From Vibrio sp. 05-20-BW147 (GTDB lineage: Bacteria > Pseudomonadota > Gammaproteobacteria > Enterobacterales > Vibrionaceae), in the NCBI RefSeq assembly GCF_013369385.1, contig NZ_SZTO01000023.1, forward strand, positions 1 to 42,924: a stretch of 42,924 nt of DNA, written 5' to 3'. The notes beneath the pieces were generated by a model. The model saw only the letters and a program-made list of their open reading frames with translations. It was not told the origin of the DNA and did no database searches. The translations under genes were made by a program, and so were the position numbers. Positions 30,350-38,107 of this stretch are shown one piece after another (the stretch's first letter is position 1; each line of letters starts with the position of its first letter).

Positions 30350-30727
30350 TTAGACAAGGGAAGAAATCGGAGGGCGAAAGCGCTCTTCTTGCATCGAAGT
30401 TGCTTTGGCAGATTGATCTTTCGACATCAATGCCAAGGAATAGTCTTGTTGAAAAGCCCCGTGATTGCCTTTTGATGCGGGCATTTTACCAATGCAAACC
30501 GAATGGCAACCATGAGAGGGTTGCTGACTTTCCAACTGAATTTCATGATGAACGTCTGGGCAGTTGGACTCCTGCACGTGTTCCACCGCTTCAGAAGAGA
30601 GCAACACCGTATTTTTGACGATTTCTGTCGATGCCAATAGCGTCAGCATCAAAGCCAACACCATCACAAACGGCATTTTTAAAATCGAATACAAAAGTGA
30701 TCTCTCCTTGGGTTCCAGCGTTGGCAT
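30350..30727 (-). CDS. Small membrane-anchored Cys/His-containing protein, unknown
   Basis: Up to 125 residues. One membrane segment or signal anchor (about residues 15-34) is followed by a periplasmic tail containing N-C-P-D-V-H-H-E-I and H-G-C-H-S-V-C, that is three cysteines and several histidines. This could be a metal site or DsbA substrate. The start is uncertain: the ATG at 30727 has no ribosome-binding site, while AAGGAG lies 9 bases before an in-frame TTG at 30694, giving 114 residues. It is upstream of the dsbA paralogue on the same strand and probably co-transcribed. I do not recognise a family. Confidence 0.65.
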   Translation of the reverse strand: MPTLEPKERSLLYSILKMPFVMVLALMLTLLASTEIVKNTVLLSSEAVEHVQESNCPDVHHEIQLESQQPSHGCHSVCIGKMPASKGNHGAFQQDYSLALMSKDQSAKATSMQEERFRPPISSLV

Positions 30728-30846
30728 TAGAGTAACAACAAAAATCCAGACAACAAAAGCTTATCAGCAAACAACTCAGTAAGACTCTCTCTCTGCCTAT
30801 CAGTTCCCTATGCCTATCACGATCTTTACGAACAAGCTTCGGTAAC

Positions 30847-30875
30847 TTGCAAACGCTATGAAACAGGAGTAATAC
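30847..30875 (+). promoter_or_regulatory. Candidate sigma-70 promoter for the CBM48 gene
   Basis: TTGCAA (30847-30852) and TAATAC (30870-30875) are separated by exactly 17 bases, 37 bases upstream of the start codon. Confidence 0.5.
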
Positions 30876-30911
30876 TTATGCCGTTGTTATGAGAAATATA
30901 AGGATATTGTT

Positions 30912-31208
30912 ATGTTAAAAAAACGCTTTTTCAAAACCAAAGACGAAGTTGAAGTGACGTTTGAGGTTCAACAAGAAAACTGGGAAAGCGCGCACGTTGT
31001 TGGGGAGTTTAACAACTGGAAGCCAGAGCCTATGACTTTGGTGAAAAAAAGTGGCTTATTTAAATTCAAGACGCGCCTGCCGAAAGAACAAAAAGTGGAG
31101 TTCCGCTATCTGTTCAATCAAAACCAATGGGGTAACGATCCGCAGGCTGATGGCTATGTTGCCAACAGTTTTGGTAGCGACAATGGTTTCGTCTTGACCA
31201 GCGAATAA
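30912..31208 (+). CDS. Stand-alone CBM48 / isoamylase early-set domain protein
   Basis: This 98-residue protein consists almost wholly of one CBM48-like beta-sandwich: the V-V-G-E-F-N-N-W-K-P motif (about residues 30-39), then P-M-T-L-V-K, F-R-Y-L-F-N and a C-terminal N-D-P-Q-A-D-G-Y. This matches glycogen-binding domains of branching enzymes and AMPK beta. No enzyme domain is attached and there is no signal peptide, so it may bind glycogen in the cytoplasm or regulate a carbohydrate enzyme in trans. AAGGA precedes the start. It is monocistronic with a clear terminator. Confidence 0.86.
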   Translation: MLKKRFFKTKDEVEVTFEVQQENWESAHVVGEFNNWKPEPMTLVKKSGLFKFKTRLPKEQKVEFRYLFNQNQWGNDPQADGYVANSFGSDNGFVLTSE

Positions 31209-31237
31209 TGGCCAATCAATGGCCACTCTATCGAGTT

Positions 31238-31263
31238 GAAAGGCGCAAAATGCGCCTTTTTTC
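31238..31263 (+). terminator. Rho-independent terminator
   Basis: AAAGGCGCA and TGCGCCTTT pair around a 2-4 base loop, and T residues follow. It ends the CBM48 gene. Confidence 0.92.
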
Positions 31264-31337
31264 ATTGAGTTTTTGCTCAGTCACTCTACTATGCAAAACA
31301 CGGTAAGGAGAGCCGAATAAACAACAAAGGAAATGCA

Positions 31338-31688
31338 ATGTACTGGATTGTCACCAAATACTTAATCACCGCCGCGATCGTGGTGTTTATTTCTGAGGTC
31401 GCCAAACGCAGTGACAAAGCGGGCGCGCTTATCGCCGCTCTCCCCACCGTGACCATTCTCGCGCTGATTTGGATGCACCTTGAAGGACAAGGTAATGATA
31501 AGTTGACGAATCACGCCTACTACACATTTTGGTATGTGCTCCCTACGCTTCCCATGTTTCTGATTTTTCCGTATCTCATGGAACGATTTAGCTTCTGGAT
31601 TTCCTTATTCTTTTGCGCACTGATTTCCATCAGTTCCTTTGCCTGCGTGGCTTTCATTGTTAAAAACTTTGGCATCAAACTGACTTAA
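31338..31688 (+). CDS. DUF3147 family inner-membrane protein
   Basis: This 116-residue protein is predicted to have four transmembrane helices with almost no loops. The segment S-E-V-A-K-R-S-D-K-A-G-A-L-I-A-A-L-P is typical of DUF3147 proteins, whose function is unknown. AAGGAAA lies in front of the ATG. Its last 14 bases overlap the 3' end of the convergent LysR gene, so the two cannot have a separate terminator between them. Confidence 0.85.
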   Translation: MYWIVTKYLITAAIVVFISEVAKRSDKAGALIAALPTVTILALIWMHLEGQGNDKLTNHAYYTFWYVLPTLPMFLIFPYLMERFSFWISLFFCALISISSFACVAFIVKNFGIKLT

Positions 31689-32589
31689 TGCTCTTTTGTA
31701 ACTGACGAAAATAATCGCTGGTGAACTCGATAAACGTTCGAATGCGCTTAGGTTGATAACGTTCACGATGATACAGCGCAGAGAACGCCACACTTGGAAT
31801 ATGCCAATCCTCAAACACTTCTTGCAGTAAGCCTTGTTCTAGTTCTGGCATACAGTAAAGCGTGGGTACACGAATGATGCCGTTTCCGGCCAAAGCCCCT
31901 TTCAGCATCACTCGGCCATTTTTGCAACGCAGTTTCCCACGCACCTGGCAATCTGATGTTTGCTTGGTTTGCCGATGTTGGAAGATCCAGCGCGTCACCG
32001 AGCCCGTTAAACAAGCGTGTTTATCCAGTTCTTTCGGATGTTCTGGTCGTCCGTGCGTCGCTAAGTAGTTCGGGCTGGCATAAGTGCCCATTTCCACATC
32101 AATCAGCTTGCGGGCGACAAAACCAGAATCTTCCAGTTTGCCCATGCGAAACGCGATATCAAATTCATCCTCAATCAGGTCAACACGATGGCTGCTAAAA
32201 TCCAAATCCACTCGTACTTGCGGATATTGCTGCATAAACTGACCCACGACCTCCGCAATCACCTCTTCCCCTAAGTAACCGCCCACACAGTTAATCCGGA
32301 TTTCACCCCGAACGGCTTCAATATCATCCACCGCGGCCAATACCGCTTGATCAATGCTATGCAGCGCCATCTCACACTGAGCAAACAGTGCTTTTCCCGC
32401 ATCCGTTAATTTGAGCGTGCGCGTGGTTCTGATCAACAACGTCACCCCCATTTGTTTCTCCAGTTGGCTAATTTGGCGAGACACATGCGAGCGTGACACT
32501 CCCAGTGCTTCTGCGGCTTTGGTGAAATTGCCAAGTTGTGCGATCAGCACAAAGGAGCGGATATCCGCTAGATTGATCTGTGTTTGCAT
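31675..32589 (-). CDS. LysR-family transcriptional regulator
   Basis: This 304-residue protein has an N-terminal winged helix-turn-helix (about residues 8-66: F-T-K-A-A-E-A-L-G-V-S-R-S-H-V-S-R-Q-I-S-Q-L-E). A LysR substrate-binding domain follows (about 92-295: G-E-I-R-I-N, G-K-L-E-D-S-G-F-V-A-R-K-L). It belongs to the CrgA/DsdC-like group that controls adjacent oxidoreductases (general pattern). It is divergent from the short-chain dehydrogenase at 32730, the likely target. The effector is unknown. A second, similar LysR/oxidoreductase pair follows at 33484-35141. Confidence 0.92.
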   Translation of the reverse strand: MQTQINLADIRSFVLIAQLGNFTKAAEALGVSRSHVSRQISQLEKQMGVTLLIRTTRTLKLTDAGKALFAQCEMALHSIDQAVLAAVDDIEAVRGEIRINCVGGYLGEEVIAEVVGQFMQQYPQVRVDLDFSSHRVDLIEDEFDIAFRMGKLEDSGFVARKLIDVEMGTYASPNYLATHGRPEHPKELDKHACLTGSVTRWIFQHRQTKQTSDCQVRGKLRCKNGRVMLKGALAGNGIIRVPTLYCMPELEQGLLQEVFEDWHIPSVAFSALYHRERYQPKRIRTFIEFTSDYFRQLQKSIKSV

Positions 32590-32648
32590 CGGCGGTTTCT
32601 CTTTTCTTTTGATGTTTTATTGTTGCCATATAACAACAGAGTTTCAAC

Positions 32649-32661
32649 TAGATCGATATAT
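32649..32661. promoter_or_regulatory. Shared motif TAGATCGATATAT in the first LysR divergon
   Basis: The element lies 69 bases upstream of the dehydrogenase and 60 upstream of the LysR start. A near-identical element (TAGATCGATTTAT) occurs in the second divergon at 34399-34411. A LysR binding site is plausible; the two regulators may share it. Confidence 0.4.
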
Positions 32662-32729
32662 ATCAACAAAAATTCTTTTCATAAACTACGCATCAACAAG
32701 CCAAAACGGCTTTTAAAGAGGATCACAAA

Positions 32730-33449
32730 ATGAAAAAATTAGTCGTTATTACAGGTGCAAGCTCTGGTATTGGTGAAGCCATCGCGCGTCGTTTCAGTGA
32801 AGAAGGTCATCCACTGTTACTCTTGGCACGTCGCGTCGAGCGCCTAGAAGCGCTTAATTTGCCAAACACACTTTGTGCTCAAGTGGACGTGACCGATAAA
32901 AACACCTTTGATGCTGCGATTACTCGTGCAGAAGAAATCTATGGCCCGGCGGACGTATTAGTAAACAACGCGGGTGTGATGTTACTTGGCCAGATTGACA
33001 CTCAAGAAGCCAATGAATGGCAACGTATGTTTGATGTTAATGTCCTTGGTTTGCTAAATGGTATGCAAGCGGTGCTAGCGCCAATGAAAGCACGCAACAG
33101 CGGCACCATTATTAACATCAGCTCGATCGCAGGTAAGAAAACCTTCCCAGATCACGCGGCATACTGTGGCACCAAATTCGCTGTGCATGCCATTTCTGAA
33201 AATGTGCGTGAAGAAGTGGCGGCCTCTAACGTACGTGTCACGACCATCGCACCGGGTGCGGTCGAAACCGAATTGCTTTCACACACCACATCGCAACAAA
33301 TCAAAGACGGTTACGATGCATGGAAAGTGGATATGGGTGGCGTGTTGGCAGCAGACGATGTCGCGAGAACTGTGTTGTTTGCCTACCAACAACCTCAAAA
33401 CGTCTGTATTCGTGAAATCGCTCTAGCACCGACCAAGCAGCAGCCATAA
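32730..33449 (+). CDS. SDR-family NAD(P)-dependent oxidoreductase (YdfG-like)
   Basis: This 239-residue classical short-chain dehydrogenase has nucleotide motif T-G-A-S-S-G-I-G, N-N-A-G-V-M-L-L, catalytic I-S-S-I-A and Y-C-G-T-K, and the P-G-A-V-E-T-E segment. Arg residues after the second strand (A-R-R-V-E-R) favour NADP. It is close to the YdfG class acting on serine, 3-hydroxy acids or methylglyoxal-like carbonyls, but the substrate cannot be read from sequence. AGAGGA precedes the ATG. It is divergent from and probably controlled by the LysR gene at 31675. Confidence 0.9.
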   Translation: MKKLVVITGASSGIGEAIARRFSEEGHPLLLLARRVERLEALNLPNTLCAQVDVTDKNTFDAAITRAEEIYGPADVLVNNAGVMLLGQIDTQEANEWQRMFDVNVLGLLNGMQAVLAPMKARNSGTIINISSIAGKKTFPDHAAYCGTKFAVHAISENVREEVAASNVRVTTIAPGAVETELLSHTTSQQIKDGYDAWKVDMGGVLAADDVARTVLFAYQQPQNVCIREIALAPTKQQP

Positions 33450-33471
33450 CCGCTCATGCTTATCACATCAC

Positions 33472-33497
33472 AAAGGCCTGTAACTACGCAGGCCTTT
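33472..33497. terminator. Bidirectional hairpin between dehydrogenase and second LysR gene
   Basis: AAAGGCCTG and CAGGCCTTT pair around an 8-base loop. It overlaps the stop codon of the convergent LysR gene at 33484. The T tracts are short on both sides. Confidence 0.65.
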
Positions 33498-34386
33498 GCC
33501 ACAATTGCACATTCTGATCCCATCGCTGCGCAATAAAATCAATAAACTGACGCACCACCGGGGTTTGATAACTGCGAGAAAGATAAACAGCCCACAAGGA
33601 AGATGAAGGCAAAGTATAGGGGGTAAATAGTGCGACAAGCTTACCCTGTTGCAAAAGCGGATTGGCCAAATCACATGGCAAACGGATCACACCTTTCCCT
33701 GCCAGCGCCGCACCTAATAAGGTACTGAGATCATTCGCCCGAATATTGCCTTTTACGGATACTTCTGAGATTTGATTATCGGCAACGAATCGCCATAAGT
33801 GGGTACTCAAATGGACTAAGCAATTGTGGTTGGCTAAATCTTCCGGCACGACAATGGGCTCATGTTCATCCAAATACCCCTGTGTCGCACACACGACCGC
33901 ATCGATATCCATCAGTTTTCTCGCAATTAACGTCTCATCGGGTTGATCGGTATATCGCAAGGCGACGTCTACGCGCTCATCAACCAATTGCGAAAAGCGA
34001 TCAGAGGCCAAGATGTCAACCATTACAAGCGGATGCAACTCGGTAAATGCACTGACCGCATCAATAAGATGGTGCTGCGAAAAACCAATCGGAGCAGAAA
34101 TGCGAATCGACCCCGTTAGCGAATCCCGGCTTTGAACCGCATCCAACTCCAAAGCCGCGGCTTCATCTAAAATTCGCTGGCATCGAATAAATGCTTGCTC
34201 GCCTGCGTGCGTCAGGCTGACTTTTCGAGTCGTGCGATGCAGCAAACGCTGTTGAAGCCAGCTTTCTACTTCTTGAACATGCCGAGTTACCTGAAGCCGA
34301 CTTAGCGATAAAGTTTCTGCTGCTTGGGTAAAACTGCGGCAATTAGCCACTTCAATAAAGCTCTTGATGGCGTCGAGTCTGTCCAT
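33484..34386 (-). CDS. LysR-family transcriptional regulator
   Basis: This 300-residue protein has an N-terminal helix-turn-helix (F-T-Q-A-A-E-T-L-S-L-S-R-L-Q-V-T-R-H-V-Q) and a C-terminal LysR effector domain (G-S-I-R-I-S-A-P-I-G-F, R-Y-T-D-Q-P-D-E-T-L-I-A-R-K-L). It is similar in plan to the LysR protein at 31675 but clearly a different sequence. It is divergent from the NAD(P)-binding oxidoreductase at 34506, its likely target. The ribosome-binding site is poor, but the start fits the family. Confidence 0.92.
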   Translation of the reverse strand: MDRLDAIKSFIEVANCRSFTQAAETLSLSRLQVTRHVQEVESWLQQRLLHRTTRKVSLTHAGEQAFIRCQRILDEAAALELDAVQSRDSLTGSIRISAPIGFSQHHLIDAVSAFTELHPLVMVDILASDRFSQLVDERVDVALRYTDQPDETLIARKLMDIDAVVCATQGYLDEHEPIVVPEDLANHNCLVHLSTHLWRFVADNQISEVSVKGNIRANDLSTLLGAALAGKGVIRLPCDLANPLLQQGKLVALFTPYTLPSSSLWAVYLSRSYQTPVVRQFIDFIAQRWDQNVQLWQRPA

Positions 34387-34398
34387 TTCTATCTCTAT

Positions 34399-34411
34399 TA
34401 GATCGATTTAT
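34399..34411. promoter_or_regulatory. Shared motif TAGATCGATTTAT in the second LysR divergon
   Basis: Twelve of 13 bases match the motif at 32649-32661 in the first divergon, here 13 bases upstream of the LysR start and 95 upstream of the oxidoreductase. It is the same class of intergenic position as its twin. Confidence 0.4.
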
Positions 34412-34505
34412 TGAAACAATCTATATCATTTAAGTTTATTTATCCCGATATATCTCATGAGTAGACTCTCTCCATAACGAACCCTCGTAGAACCGGAGAA
34501 GAGAA

Positions 34506-35141
34506 ATGAAAATAGCAATATTAGGCGCAACAGGTTGGATCGGCAGTACTCTTGTCAACGAAGCACGCGAACGCGGTCATGATGTGATTGCTATCGCTCG
34601 CAATCCCAATGCCATTGAACGCGATGATGTAGAGAGACGTCCATTTGATATTCGCCAGCCACACAACCTGGCGCAAACATTCCAAGATGCCGATTACGTT
34701 ATTGCCGCCGTTGGTGGCAGAGCAAACAACGATCACAGCATCGTGGCTGAAACCGCTCAATTGTTACTGACGCAGTTGGCCAACGTCGGTGTTAAGCGTC
34801 TTTTATGGGTAGGTGGAGCAGGATCTTTGGAAGTTGCACCCGGTGTCAAACTTGTCACCGTGCCAGAGTTTCCTGAAGAATATAAAGCAGAAGCGTTAGC
34901 ACAATCAGACGCACTGGATCAATTTCGTTCCCTCTCTAGCGACGTTGATTGGACCTTTGTCAGTCCAGCGGCAGAAATTTTTCCGGGAGAGAAACGCCAT
35001 CACTACCGAGTCGGAGGCGATCAACTGCTCAGCGACGACGAAGGTAAGAGCCAAATTTCCGTGGCAGATTACGCAGCGGCAATGCTCGATGTATTAGAAA
35101 CGAACCAGTACCTCAATCAGCGTATTGGCGTAGCTTACTAA
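34506..35141 (+). CDS. NAD(P)H-binding epimerase-like oxidoreductase
   Basis: This 211-residue protein has an extended-SDR/NmrA-like Rossmann start (I-L-G-A-T-G-W-I-G-S, residues 5-14) and the L-L-W-V-G-G-A-G-S-L motif typical of small NAD(P)-binding proteins such as YwnB. The usual catalytic Tyr-x3-Lys is not obvious, so it may act on flavins or quinones or serve as a redox sensor. GGAGAAGAG lies right before the ATG. It is divergent from the LysR gene at 33484. Confidence 0.85.
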   Translation: MKIAILGATGWIGSTLVNEARERGHDVIAIARNPNAIERDDVERRPFDIRQPHNLAQTFQDADYVIAAVGGRANNDHSIVAETAQLLLTQLANVGVKRLLWVGGAGSLEVAPGVKLVTVPEFPEEYKAEALAQSDALDQFRSLSSDVDWTFVSPAAEIFPGEKRHHYRVGGDQLLSDDEGKSQISVADYAAAMLDVLETNQYLNQRIGVAY

Positions 35142-35173
35142 ACTCACCGCCCGTTGCCCCTTCAATTGACCAA

Positions 35174-35206
35174 GCACACCTGAGCGTATTAAGCGCTCAG
35201 GTGTGC
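35174..35206. repeat. Perfect 13-base inverted repeat flanked by 13-base direct repeats
   Basis: GCACACCTGAGCG and CGCTCAGGTGTGC are perfect arms around TATTAAG, 32 bases after the oxidoreductase stop. There is no T tract on either strand. Identical GTTGCCCCTTCAA copies lie on either side (35153-35165 and 35219-35231). It may be a terminator without a T run, or a small inserted element. The rest of the gap 35142-35419 holds no gene. Confidence 0.6.
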
Positions 35207-35419
35207 GCCTCATTGTCTGTTGCCCCTTCAAGATCATGACAAAGTCATACAAAACGACGACATTGATTTTGTGCCCATTCTGATAACCTCCTGCTGTCAA
35301 TCTCCTTGGTGGTCATTTATATTTGAAAAGGTGAAGTGAGTCGTATAACTTCTCGTTTCATATCAGTACTTCTGATGACGTACTCAATATAACAACAAAA
35401 CAAAGCATAGAATGACACC

Positions 35420-36124
35420 ATGGTAGAAGACCAGAAGTTGATCATTGTTGAAGATGACATCAAGCTCCAACAGATGTTAAGTGACTATTTTATGTCACAA
35501 GGATTTTCAGTGATCACCGTTGATAATGGCACGGATGCGCCTGAAATGATCCTCAACGAAAAGCCTGCACTCGTCCTGCTTGACCTGATGTTACCTGGTC
35601 AAGATGGGTTGAGCGCGTGTCGACAAATTCGCGACGCCTATAATGGAAAAATCCTGATGTTAACCGCCAGCGATGACGATTTCGATCACGTGGCTGCGTT
35701 GGAAATTGGCGCGGATGACTTTGTCAATAAACCCATTAAACCACGCGTTTTGCTGGCTCGGGTGAGGATGCTACTGAGACGACCAGATGTGGCCGTTAAC
35801 CAAGACGCCAACAACTGCCGATACGGTGCGCTGAAACTCAATCGTATTCGTCGAGAGTGCCAACTGGCCGATCAAACCATCAATTTAACCGATGGCGAGT
35901 TTGATTTGCTCTGGCTGCTGGCCACGTCAGCAGAACAAGTGCTGTCGCGCGAATCTTTGACCAAGGCTTTGCGAGGCATCGAATACGATGGCGTGGATCG
36001 CACCATTGACAATCGTGTGGTCACATTGAGGAAAAAACTCAACGATACCACCACACCACCAAAGAAAATTCTCACGGTTCGAGGCAAGGGCTATATGTTT
36101 ATGCCAGACACATGGAATGAATAA
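35420..36124 (+). CDS. OmpR/RstA-family response regulator
   Basis: This 234-residue protein has a receiver domain (about 7-120) with phospho-acceptor D55 (L-L-D-L-M-L-P-G), switch Thr (M-L-T-A) and K104 (N-K-P-I-K), and a C-terminal winged helix (about 138-230; R-T-I-D-N-R-V-V-T-L-R-K-K-L, V-R-G-K-G-Y-M-F). It is RstA-like in sequence. Its kinase follows 9 bases later. Adjacent dgkA and eptA suggest it controls envelope modification in response to cations or cationic peptides (inference). The ribosome-binding site before ATG 35420 is weak. Confidence 0.9.
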   Translation: MVEDQKLIIVEDDIKLQQMLSDYFMSQGFSVITVDNGTDAPEMILNEKPALVLLDLMLPGQDGLSACRQIRDAYNGKILMLTASDDDFDHVAALEIGADDFVNKPIKPRVLLARVRMLLRRPDVAVNQDANNCRYGALKLNRIRRECQLADQTINLTDGEFDLLWLLATSAEQVLSRESLTKALRGIEYDGVDRTIDNRVVTLRKKLNDTTTPPKKILTVRGKGYMFMPDTWNE

Positions 36125-36133
36125 ACACCGAAA

Positions 36134-37414
36134 ATGAAGCGCATTTATCTGGAAGCCTTTTTTGGCCTGATTCTTTTGTTTTTTGCCACATTGTGGGGCT
36201 ACGAGGTTATCGTCTATCAGTTAAATACCGACTACGATCGTTTACTGACAGAATTCGAGATCAATGCGTTTCATGATCTACTAACGCCGCTATATCAGGA
36301 AAAAGGCCAAGCCTATTTCACCGAAGCGATGGAAAATTACGCCGAAGCCACGCGTTCTATTTTAACCATCTACGAGCAAAAGCAGCTGCCAAAAGAGATT
36401 GCTGCGGTTTTTGTTGATCCTGCAATGCTGGTTTATCTGGATGATGATTTTGATGTTTGGATGCGCTTTTCCGCCAACTCGACCATCTATCACTTAGAAG
36501 AAGATCTGCAATCACCGTTAAGGCAAGCCATCGATTTTAGCGGTAATTTAGTTTGGGTGTTCTTCATTATCGGCTTTGCTATCTATTGCGTCATTTTGAT
36601 TTGGTTTCTAAGTCGCCGAGTTCGTGAGTTAGAACGCGTGACATTGGCCTTTGCATCGGGTGATTTGTCCGCGCGAGCCCGTACCACCGCCCGGTATTCC
36701 GTCGGCTCCTTGAACAAAAGCTTCAACGTCATGGCGGATAAGATCGCCAATCTGATCACCAGCAACAAGGTTTTGACTAATGCTGTGGCTCATGAGCTAC
36801 GCACACCCATTTTTCGTCTGCAATGGCAAGCCGATTTACTTGCCGACTCGCCACTCAACGAGAAGCAACAAAAATCGGTTTCCAGCATGGTGGAAGACAT
36901 TGATGAAATGGAAGCCATGGTAGAAGAGATGCTCTACTACGCAAAAATGGAAAGGCCCGAAGCTCAGTTGCACACACAGGCGATTTCTCTCCAGCCTTGG
37001 TGTGAAACCCTCGTGAGAAAATGGCAGAGCGAAACCTATCATCCCATCCATTTGCAGATCGAGAGCTGTTGTGATCAAGTCAATGTTGATCCTCACCTTG
37101 TGAAAAGAGCGCTCGACAATTTGGTGCGTAATGCGATGCGCTACACCCAAACACAAGTTCGCATTCAAGTGACACACACTGCCGAGCAGTTGGAATTTCA
37201 AGTACACGATGATGGCAAAGGCGTCGCCGAACAAGATTGGCCTTACCTGTTCGATGCCTTTTACAGCGCCGACAAATCGCGTAACAAATCCACCAGCGGT
37301 TATGGCTTGGGATTGGCGATCGTCAAACAGATTTGCCAGATTCACAACGGCAGTGCACACGTTGCCCATAGCCCGCTGGGCGGTGCCTGCTTCATCATTC
37401 GTTTTTCCCTCTAA
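36134..37414 (+). CDS. RstB-like sensor histidine kinase
   Basis: This 426-residue inner-membrane kinase has TM1 (about 7-25), a periplasmic sensor of about 110 residues, TM2 (about 137-157), HAMP (about 158-210), an H-box with H220 (A-V-A-H-E-L-R-T-P) and a HATPase domain (D-N-L-V-R-N-A-M-R, D-D-G-K-G-V, G-Y-G-L-G-L-A-I-V). All catalytic boxes are intact. The H-box and layout resemble RstB. The periplasmic domain is acidic (E-N-Y-A-E-A, L-E-E-D-L), fitting a cation or antimicrobial-peptide sensor (inference). It is downstream of its response regulator in one operon. Confidence 0.9.
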   Translation: MKRIYLEAFFGLILLFFATLWGYEVIVYQLNTDYDRLLTEFEINAFHDLLTPLYQEKGQAYFTEAMENYAEATRSILTIYEQKQLPKEIAAVFVDPAMLVYLDDDFDVWMRFSANSTIYHLEEDLQSPLRQAIDFSGNLVWVFFIIGFAIYCVILIWFLSRRVRELERVTLAFASGDLSARARTTARYSVGSLNKSFNVMADKIANLITSNKVLTNAVAHELRTPIFRLQWQADLLADSPLNEKQQKSVSSMVEDIDEMEAMVEEMLYYAKMERPEAQLHTQAISLQPWCETLVRKWQSETYHPIHLQIESCCDQVNVDPHLVKRALDNLVRNAMRYTQTQVRIQVTHTAEQLEFQVHDDGKGVAEQDWPYLFDAFYSADKSRNKSTSGYGLGLAIVKQICQIHNGSAHVAHSPLGGACFIIRFSL

Positions 37415-37420
37415 CACAGA

Positions 37421-37439
37421 ATGATGCCCTCGGCATCAT
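37421..37439 (+). terminator. Hairpin after the two-component operon
   Basis: ATGATGCC and GGCATCAT pair around CTC, 7 bases after the kinase stop. A T tract is lacking, so termination may be partial or factor-dependent. The following gap to 37745 holds no gene; TTGACA at 37529 with a weak -10 could start the dgkA transcript. Confidence 0.5.
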
Positions 37440-37745
37440 TCACCTTACCAATCTTACAAAGCGCGACAATTCATTACACGTGCGTGACTGATTTCCATAA
37501 TAAAACGCTGTACATTTCAACCTAGTCATTGACAGAAGTGATAACAAGGACAACTTTACGTTGTGATTCTTACGTTACTGGTGCCGAAACGCGCAGTTGA
37601 CGAGCTTAATCTTTCCCAACGCCTCTATTTTCACTTCTTTTCACATTTGCTTGACGAGCGTTGAAGTCGCTTAGCGACCGCTAACTACTCATTTGCCACA
37701 ACCAGCTTTGAGCTTCCCATTAATAACAAGTAGTAGGGTTATATT

Positions 37746-38102
37746 TTGAAACCAGGAAAAACAGGTATTCGTCGTATTGTCGACGCAACGGGCTATTCAA
37801 TGAAAGGCTTGAAAGCCGCATGGATTAACGAGGCTGCTTTTCGTCAGGAAATTCTTCTGACCGCCGCGCTAACCATCACCGCGTTCTTCCTCCCAGTGAC
37901 GACCATTGAGCGAATTCTCATGGTTTCTAGCTTATTGTTGGTGGTTATTGTTGAGCTGATCAACTCTGCGGTAGAAGCCGTCGTAGACCGCATTAGTGAC
38001 GATTGGCATGAACTCAGCGGCCGAGCGAAAGACATCGGCTCTGCTGCCGTCTTCGTCGCCTTAGCACTGGCGCTGTTTGTTTGGGCGAGTGTATTGCTGT
38101 GA
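37746..38102 (+). CDS. dgkA: Diacylglycerol kinase DgkA
   Basis: This 118-residue protein has three membrane helices and the DgkA signature V-E-L-I-N-S-A-V-E-A-V-V-D-R and H-E-L-S-G-R-A-K-D-x-G-S-A-A-V. It is strongly similar to E. coli DgkA (122 residues). It phosphorylates diacylglycerol to phosphatidic acid in the inner membrane. The start is a TTG (37746) supported by AGGG upstream and by alignment of the K-P-G-K-T-G-I-R-R N-terminus; no ATG is possible there. The stop overlaps the eptA region (see next gene), so the two are translationally linked. Confidence 0.95.
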   Translation: MKPGKTGIRRIVDATGYSMKGLKAAWINEAAFRQEILLTAALTITAFFLPVTTIERILMVSSLLLVVIVELINSAVEAVVDRISDDWHELSGRAKDIGSAAVFVALALALFVWASVLL

Positions 38103-38107
38103 CCACA

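Noticed and set aside
36836..37417. 193-residue open frame on the minus strand
   Set aside because: It lies wholly within the histidine kinase gene, antisense to its catalytic domain. It has no family features and is a shadow of the real gene.
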